Shown here one piece after another: positions 26,118-33,906 of a stretch of 64,000 nt of DNA. The stretch spans positions 47,282-111,281 of the forward strand of contig JAYOKZ010000005.1 in assembly GCA_038120095.1 (NCBI GenBank). The letters run 5' to 3'. Origin of the DNA: UBA2589 sp038120095 (GTDB lineage Bacteria > Gemmatimonadota > Gemmatimonadetes > Longimicrobiales > Gaopeijiaceae). The notes below the pieces were generated by a model. That model was given only the letters and a program-made list of their open reading frames with translations, was not told the DNA's origin and made no database searches. The position numbers and the translations under genes were made by a program. How positions within the stretch are numbered: the stretch's first letter is position 1; each line of letters opens with the position of its first letter.

Positions 26118-27239
26118 TCACGGACGCCGCCTTTCCGGGTCGGCGTGAGCGCCGTTGTCGGTGACGGGCAGAAGATCGAACGCGTCGTCGACCTCGGGTG
26201 CTCGCTCTTTCAGGTCGGCCAGTGCCCGGATCAGGTCCCCGGCATGCGTAGCGAGGAATGCGTTGAAGTCGGTGAGTCGGTTGTAGTAACGGATGCGTGA
26301 CAGAAGGGTCGCATTGTTGATCGGCTGGTTCCGGAATCCTGCAAACGTCAGAGCTTCGAATTCGGGTGCTACGCGTTCGTCGAAGTCGCGCAGCGCCTCC
26401 GCGATGACGGGCAGGCGCTCCACCACCTTCTGAGCGGGTGTGAGCTGTGGGTCTTCGTACACGGTCTCGAGCCGCTCCACGAAGTCGTCGAGGTACCGAC
26501 TGAAGCGCTGCACGTCCCGCCAGCGCGCGAGGGCCCGCCGGCATTTCACGGAGTCGGGTCCGCTCCCTGCGCGCGAGCAGAAGTACCGCGCTGCTCCCAC
26601 GCGCCCGACGAAGGTTGCAAAGCTCTCGTTGAAGGCGACCTGTCCGGGGAGGAACAGGTGCTGGTGGGAAAGCTCGTGGATCACGGTGGCCACGACCTCG
26701 ACGTCATCGGTTCGCAGCGCGGTAGACAGGATCGGGTCGTTGAACCAGCCGAGGGTGCTGAACGCTGCGGTGGGTCGGACCCAGGTGTCGTACCCCTCTG
26801 CTGCGAGTTCCTCCTCCTCGTCGAGGGCGGCCTGCAGGGAGAAGTGCCCCTTGTACGGGACGTGTCCGACGATTGGAAACCACCAGGTCTTCGGAACGAG
26901 ACGATCCGGGTAGGCTGCCGTGACGACCATGGCGAGCGTATCACGGTCCAGCTGCGTGAACATCGTATACGAGTCGCCCACGTCGATCCCGAGTTCATCT
27001 GCGGCGAAGCGCCGGGCCTCGACAACGTAGGACAGCTTGCCTCGAACATCCGGATCGACGGTGCTGTCGTTCAGTACCTCGTGGATCGGCTGGCGGGCTC
27101 TGAGGATCCCCATCTCGGCGATCCCCGCCCTCACGATATAACCGGGAGAGCAGCTCGAGCATCCCGCAGCAAGCAGGAACGAGGAGGCCGCAAGCACGGC
27201 TCGCCCTCGGCGCGAGCGGATCCAGGTACGGCCGCTCAT
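26118..27239 (-). CDS. PF10023-type secreted zinc aminopeptidase
   Basis: Lipoprotein or exported protein of about 373 aa. Residues 1-30 give a signal with LAAGCSSC. The active-site motif is HELSHQHLF (HExxH type), followed by FNESFATFVG, the usual third zinc-ligand Glu of PF10023 putative aminopeptidases. YTMFTQLDRDTLAMVVTAAYPDRL is also typical. ATG 27239 has GGAGGGG about 6 nt upstream. It is on the same strand as, and upstream of, the small lipoprotein gene, and lies 55 nt after the SPFH gene; these could be cotranscribed. Peptide-cleaving activity is predicted, substrate unknown. Confidence 0.83.
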   Translation of the reverse strand: MSGRTWIRSRRGRAVLAASSFLLAAGCSSCSPGYIVRAGIAEMGILRARQPIHEVLNDSTVDPDVRGKLSYVVEARRFAADELGIDVGDSYTMFTQLDRDTLAMVVTAAYPDRLVPKTWWFPIVGHVPYKGHFSLQAALDEEEELAAEGYDTWVRPTAAFSTLGWFNDPILSTALRTDDVEVVATVIHELSHQHLFLPGQVAFNESFATFVGRVGAARYFCSRAGSGPDSVKCRRALARWRDVQRFSRYLDDFVERLETVYEDPQLTPAQKVVERLPVIAEALRDFDERVAPEFEALTFAGFRNQPINNATLLSRIRYYNRLTDFNAFLATHAGDLIRALADLKERAPEVDDAFDLLPVTDNGAHADPERRRP

Positions 27240-27294
27240 CCGGACCCCTCCGCGCGCCCGGACGGTTGGAAGGGAAGACGCCCGGTACCGGGGG

Positions 27295-28194
27295 TCAGTT
27301 GCCACCCCCGAGTGAGCGCATGAGCGGGACGCCGCCTTCGGTCGGGACGTAGACGACCGAGCCAGCCGGCATGGTACCCAGTTGCTCGATGTACTTGAAG
27401 GTCAGGTACTCCGGGGTGAGGCCTTCCGAGATGATCTTCTGGGCCTCTGCGATGCCTCGTGCCTCCTCGACCGCCTGCTGCGCACGCTCCTGGATGATTT
27501 CGGTCTGGAATCGCTCCTGCTCGACCTGCTGCTCGCGCTCGATCCGGGCCTCGATTGCTTCCCGCACTCGGGGCGGTGCCTGGATGTCACGTACGAAGAC
27601 GTCCACTACCTGAATGCGATCGCCGGCCTTGTCCTGGATTGCGAGGCGCATGTCGTTGGCAATCTCGCGCCGATCCGGCGAGAAGATCTGGTTGATGGAC
27701 TTGGTCGCGACTGCGTCCCGGACACCGTTACGCATCGCGTTGAGCACGATACTGCTCTTGATGCTCCGCTCGCTTCCCAGTCGTTGATAGAGTTCCGGTG
27801 CCGCGTCCCCATCGAGCTGGAAGAGAATGGCGACCTCCAGGGACACGTTGAGTTGCTCACTCGTCTGCGCTTCGATTCTTTCGATCCCGCCATCCGCCGG
27901 GTAGCTCTGCTCGCGCACCGACATCTTCTCGATGCTCGCCAGCGGGTTGATCAGATGAACCCCCTGCTCGAGTGGAGTTTCGTCGACGTTCCCCAGGAAG
28001 TGCTCGACCCCGACCTCGCCGACGGAAATCACCGCGACGGTGTTCGAGAGAGCGAGTGCCGCACCGGCAGCCATGAATCCGTATCCGGCGACACGGGCCT
28101 TCCCGGCAGCATTCGGCTTGCCAGTTGAGGGCCCGACCGTGCGAATGACCGCACCGACGAGGATGATGAGGATGGCGACAATGATCTGTCCCAT
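27295..28194 (-). CDS. SPFH/prohibitin-family membrane protein
   Basis: Inner-membrane scaffold protein of about 299 aa. Residues 1-60 contain two hydrophobic segments (IIVAILIILVGAVI and GYGFMAAGAALAL), then the SPFH domain (VISVGEVGVEHFLGNVDETPLEQGVHLINP, SEQLNVSLEVAILFQL). A coiled helix near residues 205-255 (AIEARIEREQQVEQERFQTEIIQERAQQ) is typical of prohibitin oligomers. The C-terminus is PAGSVVYVPTEGGVPLM. The likely role is lateral membrane organisation or control of membrane proteases such as FtsH; no FtsH gene is adjacent. The ATG at 28194 follows GGGAGAG. Confidence 0.9.
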   Translation of the reverse strand: MGQIIVAILIILVGAVIRTVGPSTGKPNAAGKARVAGYGFMAAGAALALSNTVAVISVGEVGVEHFLGNVDETPLEQGVHLINPLASIEKMSVREQSYPADGGIERIEAQTSEQLNVSLEVAILFQLDGDAAPELYQRLGSERSIKSSIVLNAMRNGVRDAVATKSINQIFSPDRREIANDMRLAIQDKAGDRIQVVDVFVRDIQAPPRVREAIEARIEREQQVEQERFQTEIIQERAQQAVEEARGIAEAQKIISEGLTPEYLTFKYIEQLGTMPAGSVVYVPTEGGVPLMRSLGGGN

Positions 28195-28291
28195 GATGGC
28201 GCTCTCCCGGTTCGGCAGGCGTTAGCGGAAGTTTCATCTGGCTACGTCTGTCTGGCGGCGACAGGTCCGGCGAGCGGCGTATGAGAAGCGG

Positions 28292-28498
28292 TCACGTGGC
28301 TGTCTCATCGCCGAGGTAGGTCCGGTGTTCAGGATCGACGGCGATCCGCAGCTCGACGAGATCCACGGCCTCCGCCATCTCGGGCGGGATCTCGTTCGCC
28401 GCTTCACGCAGTGCGGTCGCCGCATCCGGTGCCGTGACGCTGAACGTGTGATATCGCTGCGCCCGGCCGCCAAGGCGGATTGTGACCTGGTATTGCAT
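28292..28498 (-). CDS. Small conserved-looking hypothetical protein
   Basis: 68 aa from an ATG at 28498, between the SPFH gene and divergent waaA. It is amphipathic with beta (QYQVTIRLGGRAQRYHTFSV) then helix (ALREAANEIPPEMAEAV) and ends LGDETAT. No signal, metal motif or known family is apparent. Composition and start context look coding, but support is limited. Confidence 0.5.
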   Translation of the reverse strand: MQYQVTIRLGGRAQRYHTFSVTAPDAATALREAANEIPPEMAEAVDLVELRIAVDPEHRTYLGDETAT

Positions 28499-28578
28499 GC
28501 GTTGAATCTACCGAGCCTGAGGGTATCGCTCTATGCTCCGAAGATCTTCGAGGTCAAGATCAGGTTCGGGAACGACCG

Positions 28579-29892
28579 TTGAATTTTTTCTATCGATGCG
28601 CGTGGGGTCTGGTGCGCCTTGTCGCACCCGTACTTTCGATCGGTGATTCCAAGATCGCCCGGGGCTTGGCAGGACGTCGGCGCGCCCACGAGCTACTCAG
28701 TCTGTGGGGAGACACGATCCGGGATCCGGACAGACCGCTCGCCTGGTTTCATGCCCCCAGCGTCGGCGAGGGCCTTCAGGCCCAGGCCGTGATCGCGGAA
28801 CTCCGCGCGCTTCAGCCGGATCTTCAAATCGTATTCACCTTTTTCTCTCCTTCCGCGGAGGAGCTCGCACGCTCCATGGACGTGGATGTCTCCGCGTATC
28901 TTCCATGGGATCTGACCGGGCCGGTCGGCAGGGTGCTCGACGCGCTCAAGCCCGACATGGTCGTCTTCACCAAGACCGAGATCTGGCCGGTGCTCGTGTC
29001 GGAGGCGGGCCGCAGGAGCATCCCGGTCGCGATCGTGGCAGCCACCGTGCCGGAGGGGGCCGGTCGGTCCCGGCCGATGGCACGTCGGTTGCTCGAGCCG
29101 TCGTGGCGCCGGCTCTCGCTGGCGGTGACGAATTCGGAACCTGACGCCGAACAACTCCGGGGACTGGGGGTCCGTCCGGGTGTCATCGAGGTCGAGGGAG
29201 ACCCGGGGATCGACTCTGCGGCCACCCGGTTCGATGCGCGAGATACGAGTGCGTCGTGGGGTGAGTGCCTTCGGAATGACGCGAGGCCGACGGTCGTGGC
29301 TGGATCGACGTGGCCTGCGGACGAGGACGTCCTGATCCCGGCCCTCGAGGATTTGCGAGGTACCGTCGACGGCCTCCGCCTCGTGATTGCGCCTCACGAA
29401 CCGTCGGAAGCGGCGGTGTCCGGTCTCCTCCAGCGTCTCGGGTCAGCAGGGTGGCGGGCCACGACCCTCGCGGCTCTCGAGGCTTCGTCGAATCCCGACG
29501 GATCGGGTGAGCTGCTCGCCCCGGATGCGATCGTGGTGGAACGCGTTGGTGTGCTCGCCGCCTTATACGAGGTGGCGACCGTGTCGTTCGTTGGGGGAGG
29601 GTTCCACCGTCGCGGTCTCCACTCCGTGCTCGAACCTGCCGCCGCGGGCAGTCCTGTCGTGTTTGGTCCGGGGCATCGGAACGCGCGTGCTGCGTCGGAC
29701 CTTGTTGCGCTCGGTGGTGCGGTTGCTGCAGCGGACTCCGCGGAGGTGGCGAGGGCCCTTCACAGCTGGCTCAACGACGCCGGTCGGCGGGCCGAGGCCG
29801 GTGCGGCGGCTGTGGCGTATATTGACCAGCATCGCGGCGCGGCACACCGGTGCGCCCGCCGCCTCCATTCACTCGTCTGGACCACTCCATGA
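28579..29892 (+). CDS. waaA: 3-deoxy-D-manno-octulosonic acid (Kdo) transferase
   Basis: Transfers Kdo from CMP-Kdo to lipid A precursor at the inner membrane, so the organism makes LPS. About 437 aa with the family layout: a membrane-proximal N-terminus, HAPSVGEGLQAQAVIAEL (about 55-70), FFSPSAEELAR, the KTEIWPVLVSEA helix, VAATVPEGAGRSRPMARR, and C-terminal FVGGGFHRRGLHSVLEPAAAGSPVVFGPGHRN, the nucleotide-sugar-binding GT-B half. The start is TTG 28579. The stop overlaps the rhodanese start (ATGA). WaaA versus KdtA naming is equivalent. Confidence 0.93.
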   Translation: MNFFYRCAWGLVRLVAPVLSIGDSKIARGLAGRRRAHELLSLWGDTIRDPDRPLAWFHAPSVGEGLQAQAVIAELRALQPDLQIVFTFFSPSAEELARSMDVDVSAYLPWDLTGPVGRVLDALKPDMVVFTKTEIWPVLVSEAGRRSIPVAIVAATVPEGAGRSRPMARRLLEPSWRRLSLAVTNSEPDAEQLRGLGVRPGVIEVEGDPGIDSAATRFDARDTSASWGECLRNDARPTVVAGSTWPADEDVLIPALEDLRGTVDGLRLVIAPHEPSEAAVSGLLQRLGSAGWRATTLAALEASSNPDGSGELLAPDAIVVERVGVLAALYEVATVSFVGGGFHRRGLHSVLEPAAAGSPVVFGPGHRNARAASDLVALGGAVAAADSAEVARALHSWLNDAGRRAEAGAAAVAYIDQHRGAAHRCARRLHSLVWTTP

Positions 29893-30230
29893 CTCACAAT
29901 CCGCCCGTGTCGCAGATCTCTCCCCTCGAACTCAGCGACCGGCTGGTGGCAGGGGACATTCCGATTCTCGTGGATGTTCGAGAGTACCACGAGATCGAGA
30001 TCGCCGATCTTCCCGATCACGGCCAGCTCCGGATCCCGACGGGTGAATTCCTGCAGCGGATCGATGAGGTGCCGACCGATGCCGAGGTGGTCGTGTATTG
30101 CCGAAGTGGCGGGAGAAGCGCGTGGGCGGCTGCACTCCTGATGGGTCGGGGGCATGAGCGGGTGCTGAATCTCTCGGGGGGTATCCTCGGGTGGAGGGAC
30201 GAGGTCGATCCGACGCTCCGGGCCTACTGA
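29889..30230 (+). CDS. Single-domain rhodanese sulfurtransferase
   Basis: Cytoplasmic protein of about 113 aa with one rhodanese domain. PILVDVREYHEIEIADLP and the active-site loop VVYCRSGGRSAWAAALL carry the catalytic cysteine; NLSGGILGW closes the fold. It likely transfers sulfur or serves as a thiosulfate or persulfide acceptor. The ATG overlaps the waaA stop by 4 nt and the next gene starts 3 nt after its stop, so the three genes form one transcript. A direct link to LPS synthesis is not evident. Confidence 0.9.
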   Translation: MTHNPPVSQISPLELSDRLVAGDIPILVDVREYHEIEIADLPDHGQLRIPTGEFLQRIDEVPTDAEVVVYCRSGGRSAWAAALLMGRGHERVLNLSGGILGWRDEVDPTLRAY

Positions 30231-30233
30231 GCT

Positions 30234-31922
30234 ATGAGGTCGCCTGGCGGCCTCTTCGGGCCGAGTCGGTTCGTCGCGATCCTTCCCATGTTGCTCATCG
30301 GCGCGTGCGTCGATGGGAACCCCGAACGGGAGGCTGGGCCAGCCGTCGAAGTCCCCGCCCCGGAGCTTTCAGACCCGTTGGGCGAGGGAAGCGGGGCACG
30401 GCGTGCCCCGGGAAGCGAGGACCTCTACGCCGTGGGAGACGACGAAGGTCCGGACAGTGTGGCCGTGGCCGAGGAGGCGGTGGTCGAGGGTGTGGGAGAC
30501 GAGGAGGACCCGACCGAAGCCGAAGGTTCTGAAGCCTCGTCTTCCGCCCCTGTCTCTCGACCTTATCGACTGCCAGCCGGTCTCGGTGCGGCAGGACCGC
30601 CCGCCCCCCGGTCACGAATCGAGACGGAAGACTTCGACAACGTGCGGTTCCTCCGGCCTGACAACGTGCGAGGGCTCTACGTGAGTGCGTGGGCTGCCGG
30701 GTCGTCGAGGCGCATGGACGAGTTGATCCAGATCGCTGCGACGACCGAGGTCAACGCGCTGGTCATCGACATCAAGGACGCGACGGGGTTTATCAGCCAC
30801 CGCACTGACGTTGCGCTCGCGCGAGAGATCGGCGCGGATGGTGAGATCCGCATTCGGGACCTTCCGGGCCTGCTCGACCGCCTTGATGAGGCGGGCGTCT
30901 ACCCCATCGCGCGCATCGTTGTCGTGAAGGATCCTCTTCTCGCTGCCGCCCGCCCGCAAACCGCCGTACAGGACACGTCAGGCGGGGTCTGGATGGACAG
31001 CAAGGAGATCATCTGGCAGAACCTCTTTGACGAGGAGCTGTGGGACTACAATGTCGCGCTGGCCCGAGAGGTCGCCGAGATGGGCTTCCCTGAGATCCAG
31101 TGGGACTACATCCGTTTTCCGGATGCCCCCGCGTCGGATATGGCACGAGCCGTCTTCCCGGGCGGAGAAGGGCGCAGCAGAGTCGATGCCGTTCGTGGCT
31201 TCCTGCGCCACGCACAGGACGAGCTCTCCGACCTCCCGGTCCGCTCAACGGCGGATGTCTTCGGCGTCACGACGACGTTTCGACGCGACGTCGGGATCGG
31301 TCAGCTCTGGGAAACCTTCATCGACGTCGTGGATGTGGCCCTGCCGATGGTGTACCCGAGCCACTATTGGGAGGGCAGCTTCGGCTACTCGACGCCCAAC
31401 GCATATCCCTACGAAATCGTGTACTCCGCCCTGCGAGACGCCCTCCGCCGCTCGGACGGTGTTGAAGGCGCCGGCAGCACACGGCCGTGGCTGCAGGACT
31501 TTACGCTCGGCTCACCTGCCTACGGTGATGCGGAAGTCAGGGCCCAGATCCAGGCGACCTATGACGCGGGAGTGTCGGAGTGGATTCTCTGGAATCCCTC
31601 GACGCGTTACTCGATCGGAGCTCTGGAGCCGGTCGGCGGATTCGAGGCTGATCCCCTCGTTCGCGTCGCGGGCGTGCTGACCCCCACCTCACGGCGCTTC
31701 GCAGTGATGGACTCGGTATCGGCGGTCGAACAGGGACGGGACGGGGAGGAGCCGGACACCTTGATGGAAGGTGCCAATCAGACGGTTCACGAGTCGGAGC
31801 GAACACCCGCCGTCGTGATTCCGACGAACTGGACACTCCCTTCCCCGAGCGGACCTGCCGTCGTCGACTCCATCGGCCCCGCTGGACGAGTCCGAATTGA
31901 CTCGCCGGCAGGGAATCATTGA
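30234..31922 (+). CDS. DUF4015 putative glycoside hydrolase lipoprotein
   Basis: Exported protein of about 562 aa. The signal ends in LLIGAC (lipobox). A low-complexity acidic linker follows (about 25-120), then a TIM-barrel DUF4015 region: VRGLYVSAWAAGS, VNALVIDIKDATGFISH, YPIARIVVVKDPLLA, FPEIQWDYIRFPDAP (catalytic-like aspartates) and VDVALPMVYPSHYW. The domain is called a putative glycosidase; its substrate is unknown. Cotranscribed with waaA and the rhodanese gene. Confidence 0.82.
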   Translation: MRSPGGLFGPSRFVAILPMLLIGACVDGNPEREAGPAVEVPAPELSDPLGEGSGARRAPGSEDLYAVGDDEGPDSVAVAEEAVVEGVGDEEDPTEAEGSEASSSAPVSRPYRLPAGLGAAGPPAPRSRIETEDFDNVRFLRPDNVRGLYVSAWAAGSSRRMDELIQIAATTEVNALVIDIKDATGFISHRTDVALAREIGADGEIRIRDLPGLLDRLDEAGVYPIARIVVVKDPLLAAARPQTAVQDTSGGVWMDSKEIIWQNLFDEELWDYNVALAREVAEMGFPEIQWDYIRFPDAPASDMARAVFPGGEGRSRVDAVRGFLRHAQDELSDLPVRSTADVFGVTTTFRRDVGIGQLWETFIDVVDVALPMVYPSHYWEGSFGYSTPNAYPYEIVYSALRDALRRSDGVEGAGSTRPWLQDFTLGSPAYGDAEVRAQIQATYDAGVSEWILWNPSTRYSIGALEPVGGFEADPLVRVAGVLTPTSRRFAVMDSVSAVEQGRDGEEPDTLMEGANQTVHESERTPAVVIPTNWTLPSPSGPAVVDSIGPAGRVRIDSPAGNH

Positions 31923-31950
31923 CCGGCGCTCGAGCCCAACCGGATCGGCC

Positions 31951-33747
31951 TCAGGCTGAGGCGAACTGCAGCTCGTGGAGCCGGGCGTAGAGGCCTTCCT
32001 CGGTCAGCAGCTCCGAGTGCGTCCCTTGCTCTTCGACCGCCCCACGGTGCATCACGATGATGCGGTCGGCATTCTGCACGGTCGACAGACGGTGTGCGAT
32101 CACGAGGCAGGTGCGCCCGGCAAGCAGTTCGTCGGTCGCGCGCTCGATCTTTGCCTCGATCTCCGAGTCGACCGAACTCGTCGCTTCATCGAGGACGAGG
32201 ATTTGCGGGTCGAATGCGAGGGCTCGCGCGAAGCTCACCAGCTGCCTTTCTCCGACCGAGAGGTTGGAGCCACGTTCGCCGAGGGCCTGCTCGTACCCGC
32301 CCGGGAGTCGCCGAATGAAATCCGCGGCCCCGATTCGCTCTGCCGCGTCCTCGATCTGACGGGGTGTGATCTCGGGCGATCCGAGGCGCACGTTATACGC
32401 GACGTCCTGGCTGAAAAGAAACACGTCCTGAAGAACGAGTCCCACGCGTTCTCGAAGCGCCGCCAGACGGACTTCGGTGACCGGGATCCCATCCAGTGTG
32501 ATCCGCCCTCTCTGCACGTCATAGAAGCGCATCAGGAGGTTGATGAGTGTGGTCTTCCCCGCACCCGTGTGCCCCACGATGGCTACTTTTTCCCCCGGGG
32601 CGATCGTGAAGCTGACGTCCTTCAGGACCCAATCGGGCTCGCCGTTCTCCAGCTCTCCGTACGCGAACCACACGTGTTCGAAGACGATGCGCCCGCCCCC
32701 ATCCGCGGGGAAGGTGCGGGGAGCCTCCGGGTCCGCGATGTCGATATCCTCATCGAGCAGTTGAAAGACACGCTCTGAGGACGCCATGGCGGCCTGCAGG
32801 AGATTGTACTTCTCCGAGAGGTCCTGAATGGGTCGAAAAAAACGCCGCGCATACTGAAGGAAGGCCGCGATCACACCCACGGTCAGCAATCCCTCCAGCA
32901 GACGCAGCCCACCGTACCAGAGGATGAGGGCGAGCGCGAGTGCCGTGAAGAACTGGATGACCGGAAAGAACAAGGCGTAGTACGTGATGGATCGGAGGTG
33001 GGCCTGGAGGTGGTCTTCGTTGAGTTCCGCGAGCCGCTCGGCGTCAGCTTGCTCACGGTTGAAGAGTTGGACCACGCGCACGCCCGTGATGCGCTCCTGA
33101 AGAAACGCATTGATCCTGGCGATGCGCACCCGGATGTCGCGGTACGCGCTCCGTATCCGGGACCGAAAGAGAAACGCAGCCCAGAAGACGAATGGCAGGA
33201 TGCTGAACGAAACCAGGGCGAGTCTCCAGTTCATCTGGAGCATCGCCCCGATGATGAACGCGAGCGTGAAGATGTCCCCGAAGACCGTCACCAGGCCGGA
33301 GCTGAACAACGTGTTCAGCGTCTCTACATCATTGGTGATGCGCGTCATGAGCCGGCCAATCGGATTCCGATCGTAGAAGCGCAGGTCCGCGTGCTGGAGT
33401 TTCTGAAAAATTTCCCGACGCAGGTCGTACATGACCGATTGGCCGAGCCAGGTGGTCACGAGCGCCCTCGCGTACTCCAGGACGAATCCCGCGACGAGGG
33501 CGGCTCCGTACAGGGCAACGAGGTAGATCAGCAGGTCGCGATCTCCGGTCGGGATGGCCTCGTCGATGACCCGCTGAGTGATCCACGGCCCTACGACGGC
33601 CATCCACGAGCCGAGCAGCAGAACGACGAGCGTTCCGGCGACCTGCCAGGCGTAGGGGCGCAGGTAACGGACCAGCCGACGCATGAGTCGTGCGTCGTAG
33701 GCTTTGCCAAGAGCCTCTTCGTGGTGGAGCAGGGATCCGTCAGCCAT
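31951..33747 (-). CDS. ABC exporter with fused permease and ATPase domains (MsbA-like)
   Basis: Half-transporter of about 598 aa, probably a homodimer in the inner membrane. Six transmembrane helices occupy about residues 20-310, followed by the nucleotide-binding domain: Walker A GHTGAGKTT, Q-loop LVLQDVFLFSQDVAYNV, signature NLSVGERQ, Walker B ILVLDEATSSVD, and the H-loop His in VIAHRLSTVQ. The LSVGERQ signature replaces the usual LSGGQ, a pattern seen in many bacterial exporters. Substrate could be lipid, drug or peptide. Divergent from uvrA. Confidence 0.9.
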   Translation of the reverse strand: MADGSLLHHEEALGKAYDARLMRRLVRYLRPYAWQVAGTLVVLLLGSWMAVVGPWITQRVIDEAIPTGDRDLLIYLVALYGAALVAGFVLEYARALVTTWLGQSVMYDLRREIFQKLQHADLRFYDRNPIGRLMTRITNDVETLNTLFSSGLVTVFGDIFTLAFIIGAMLQMNWRLALVSFSILPFVFWAAFLFRSRIRSAYRDIRVRIARINAFLQERITGVRVVQLFNREQADAERLAELNEDHLQAHLRSITYYALFFPVIQFFTALALALILWYGGLRLLEGLLTVGVIAAFLQYARRFFRPIQDLSEKYNLLQAAMASSERVFQLLDEDIDIADPEAPRTFPADGGGRIVFEHVWFAYGELENGEPDWVLKDVSFTIAPGEKVAIVGHTGAGKTTLINLLMRFYDVQRGRITLDGIPVTEVRLAALRERVGLVLQDVFLFSQDVAYNVRLGSPEITPRQIEDAAERIGAADFIRRLPGGYEQALGERGSNLSVGERQLVSFARALAFDPQILVLDEATSSVDSEIEAKIERATDELLAGRTCLVIAHRLSTVQNADRIIVMHRGAVEEQGTHSELLTEEGLYARLHELQFASA

Positions 33748-33906
33748 GGTCAGGGGCTACACGATCGTGCACGGCAGAGGTCCGTCGGGCTACTCTGCCA
33801 GTCGGCAGGTTCACGGCACACTCGCCGAATCCTCACGATCACCGACGGAGCGCGACGTTGCCGGTGGGGGCGTCCACCCGGTTGCGGTTCGTTTTATCAT
33901 CTGACC

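Noticed and set aside
32998..33906. Open frame continuing 303 codons upstream of uvrA
   Set aside because: The conserved N-terminus begins at ATG 33907 and the upstream region is antisense to the ABC exporter gene.
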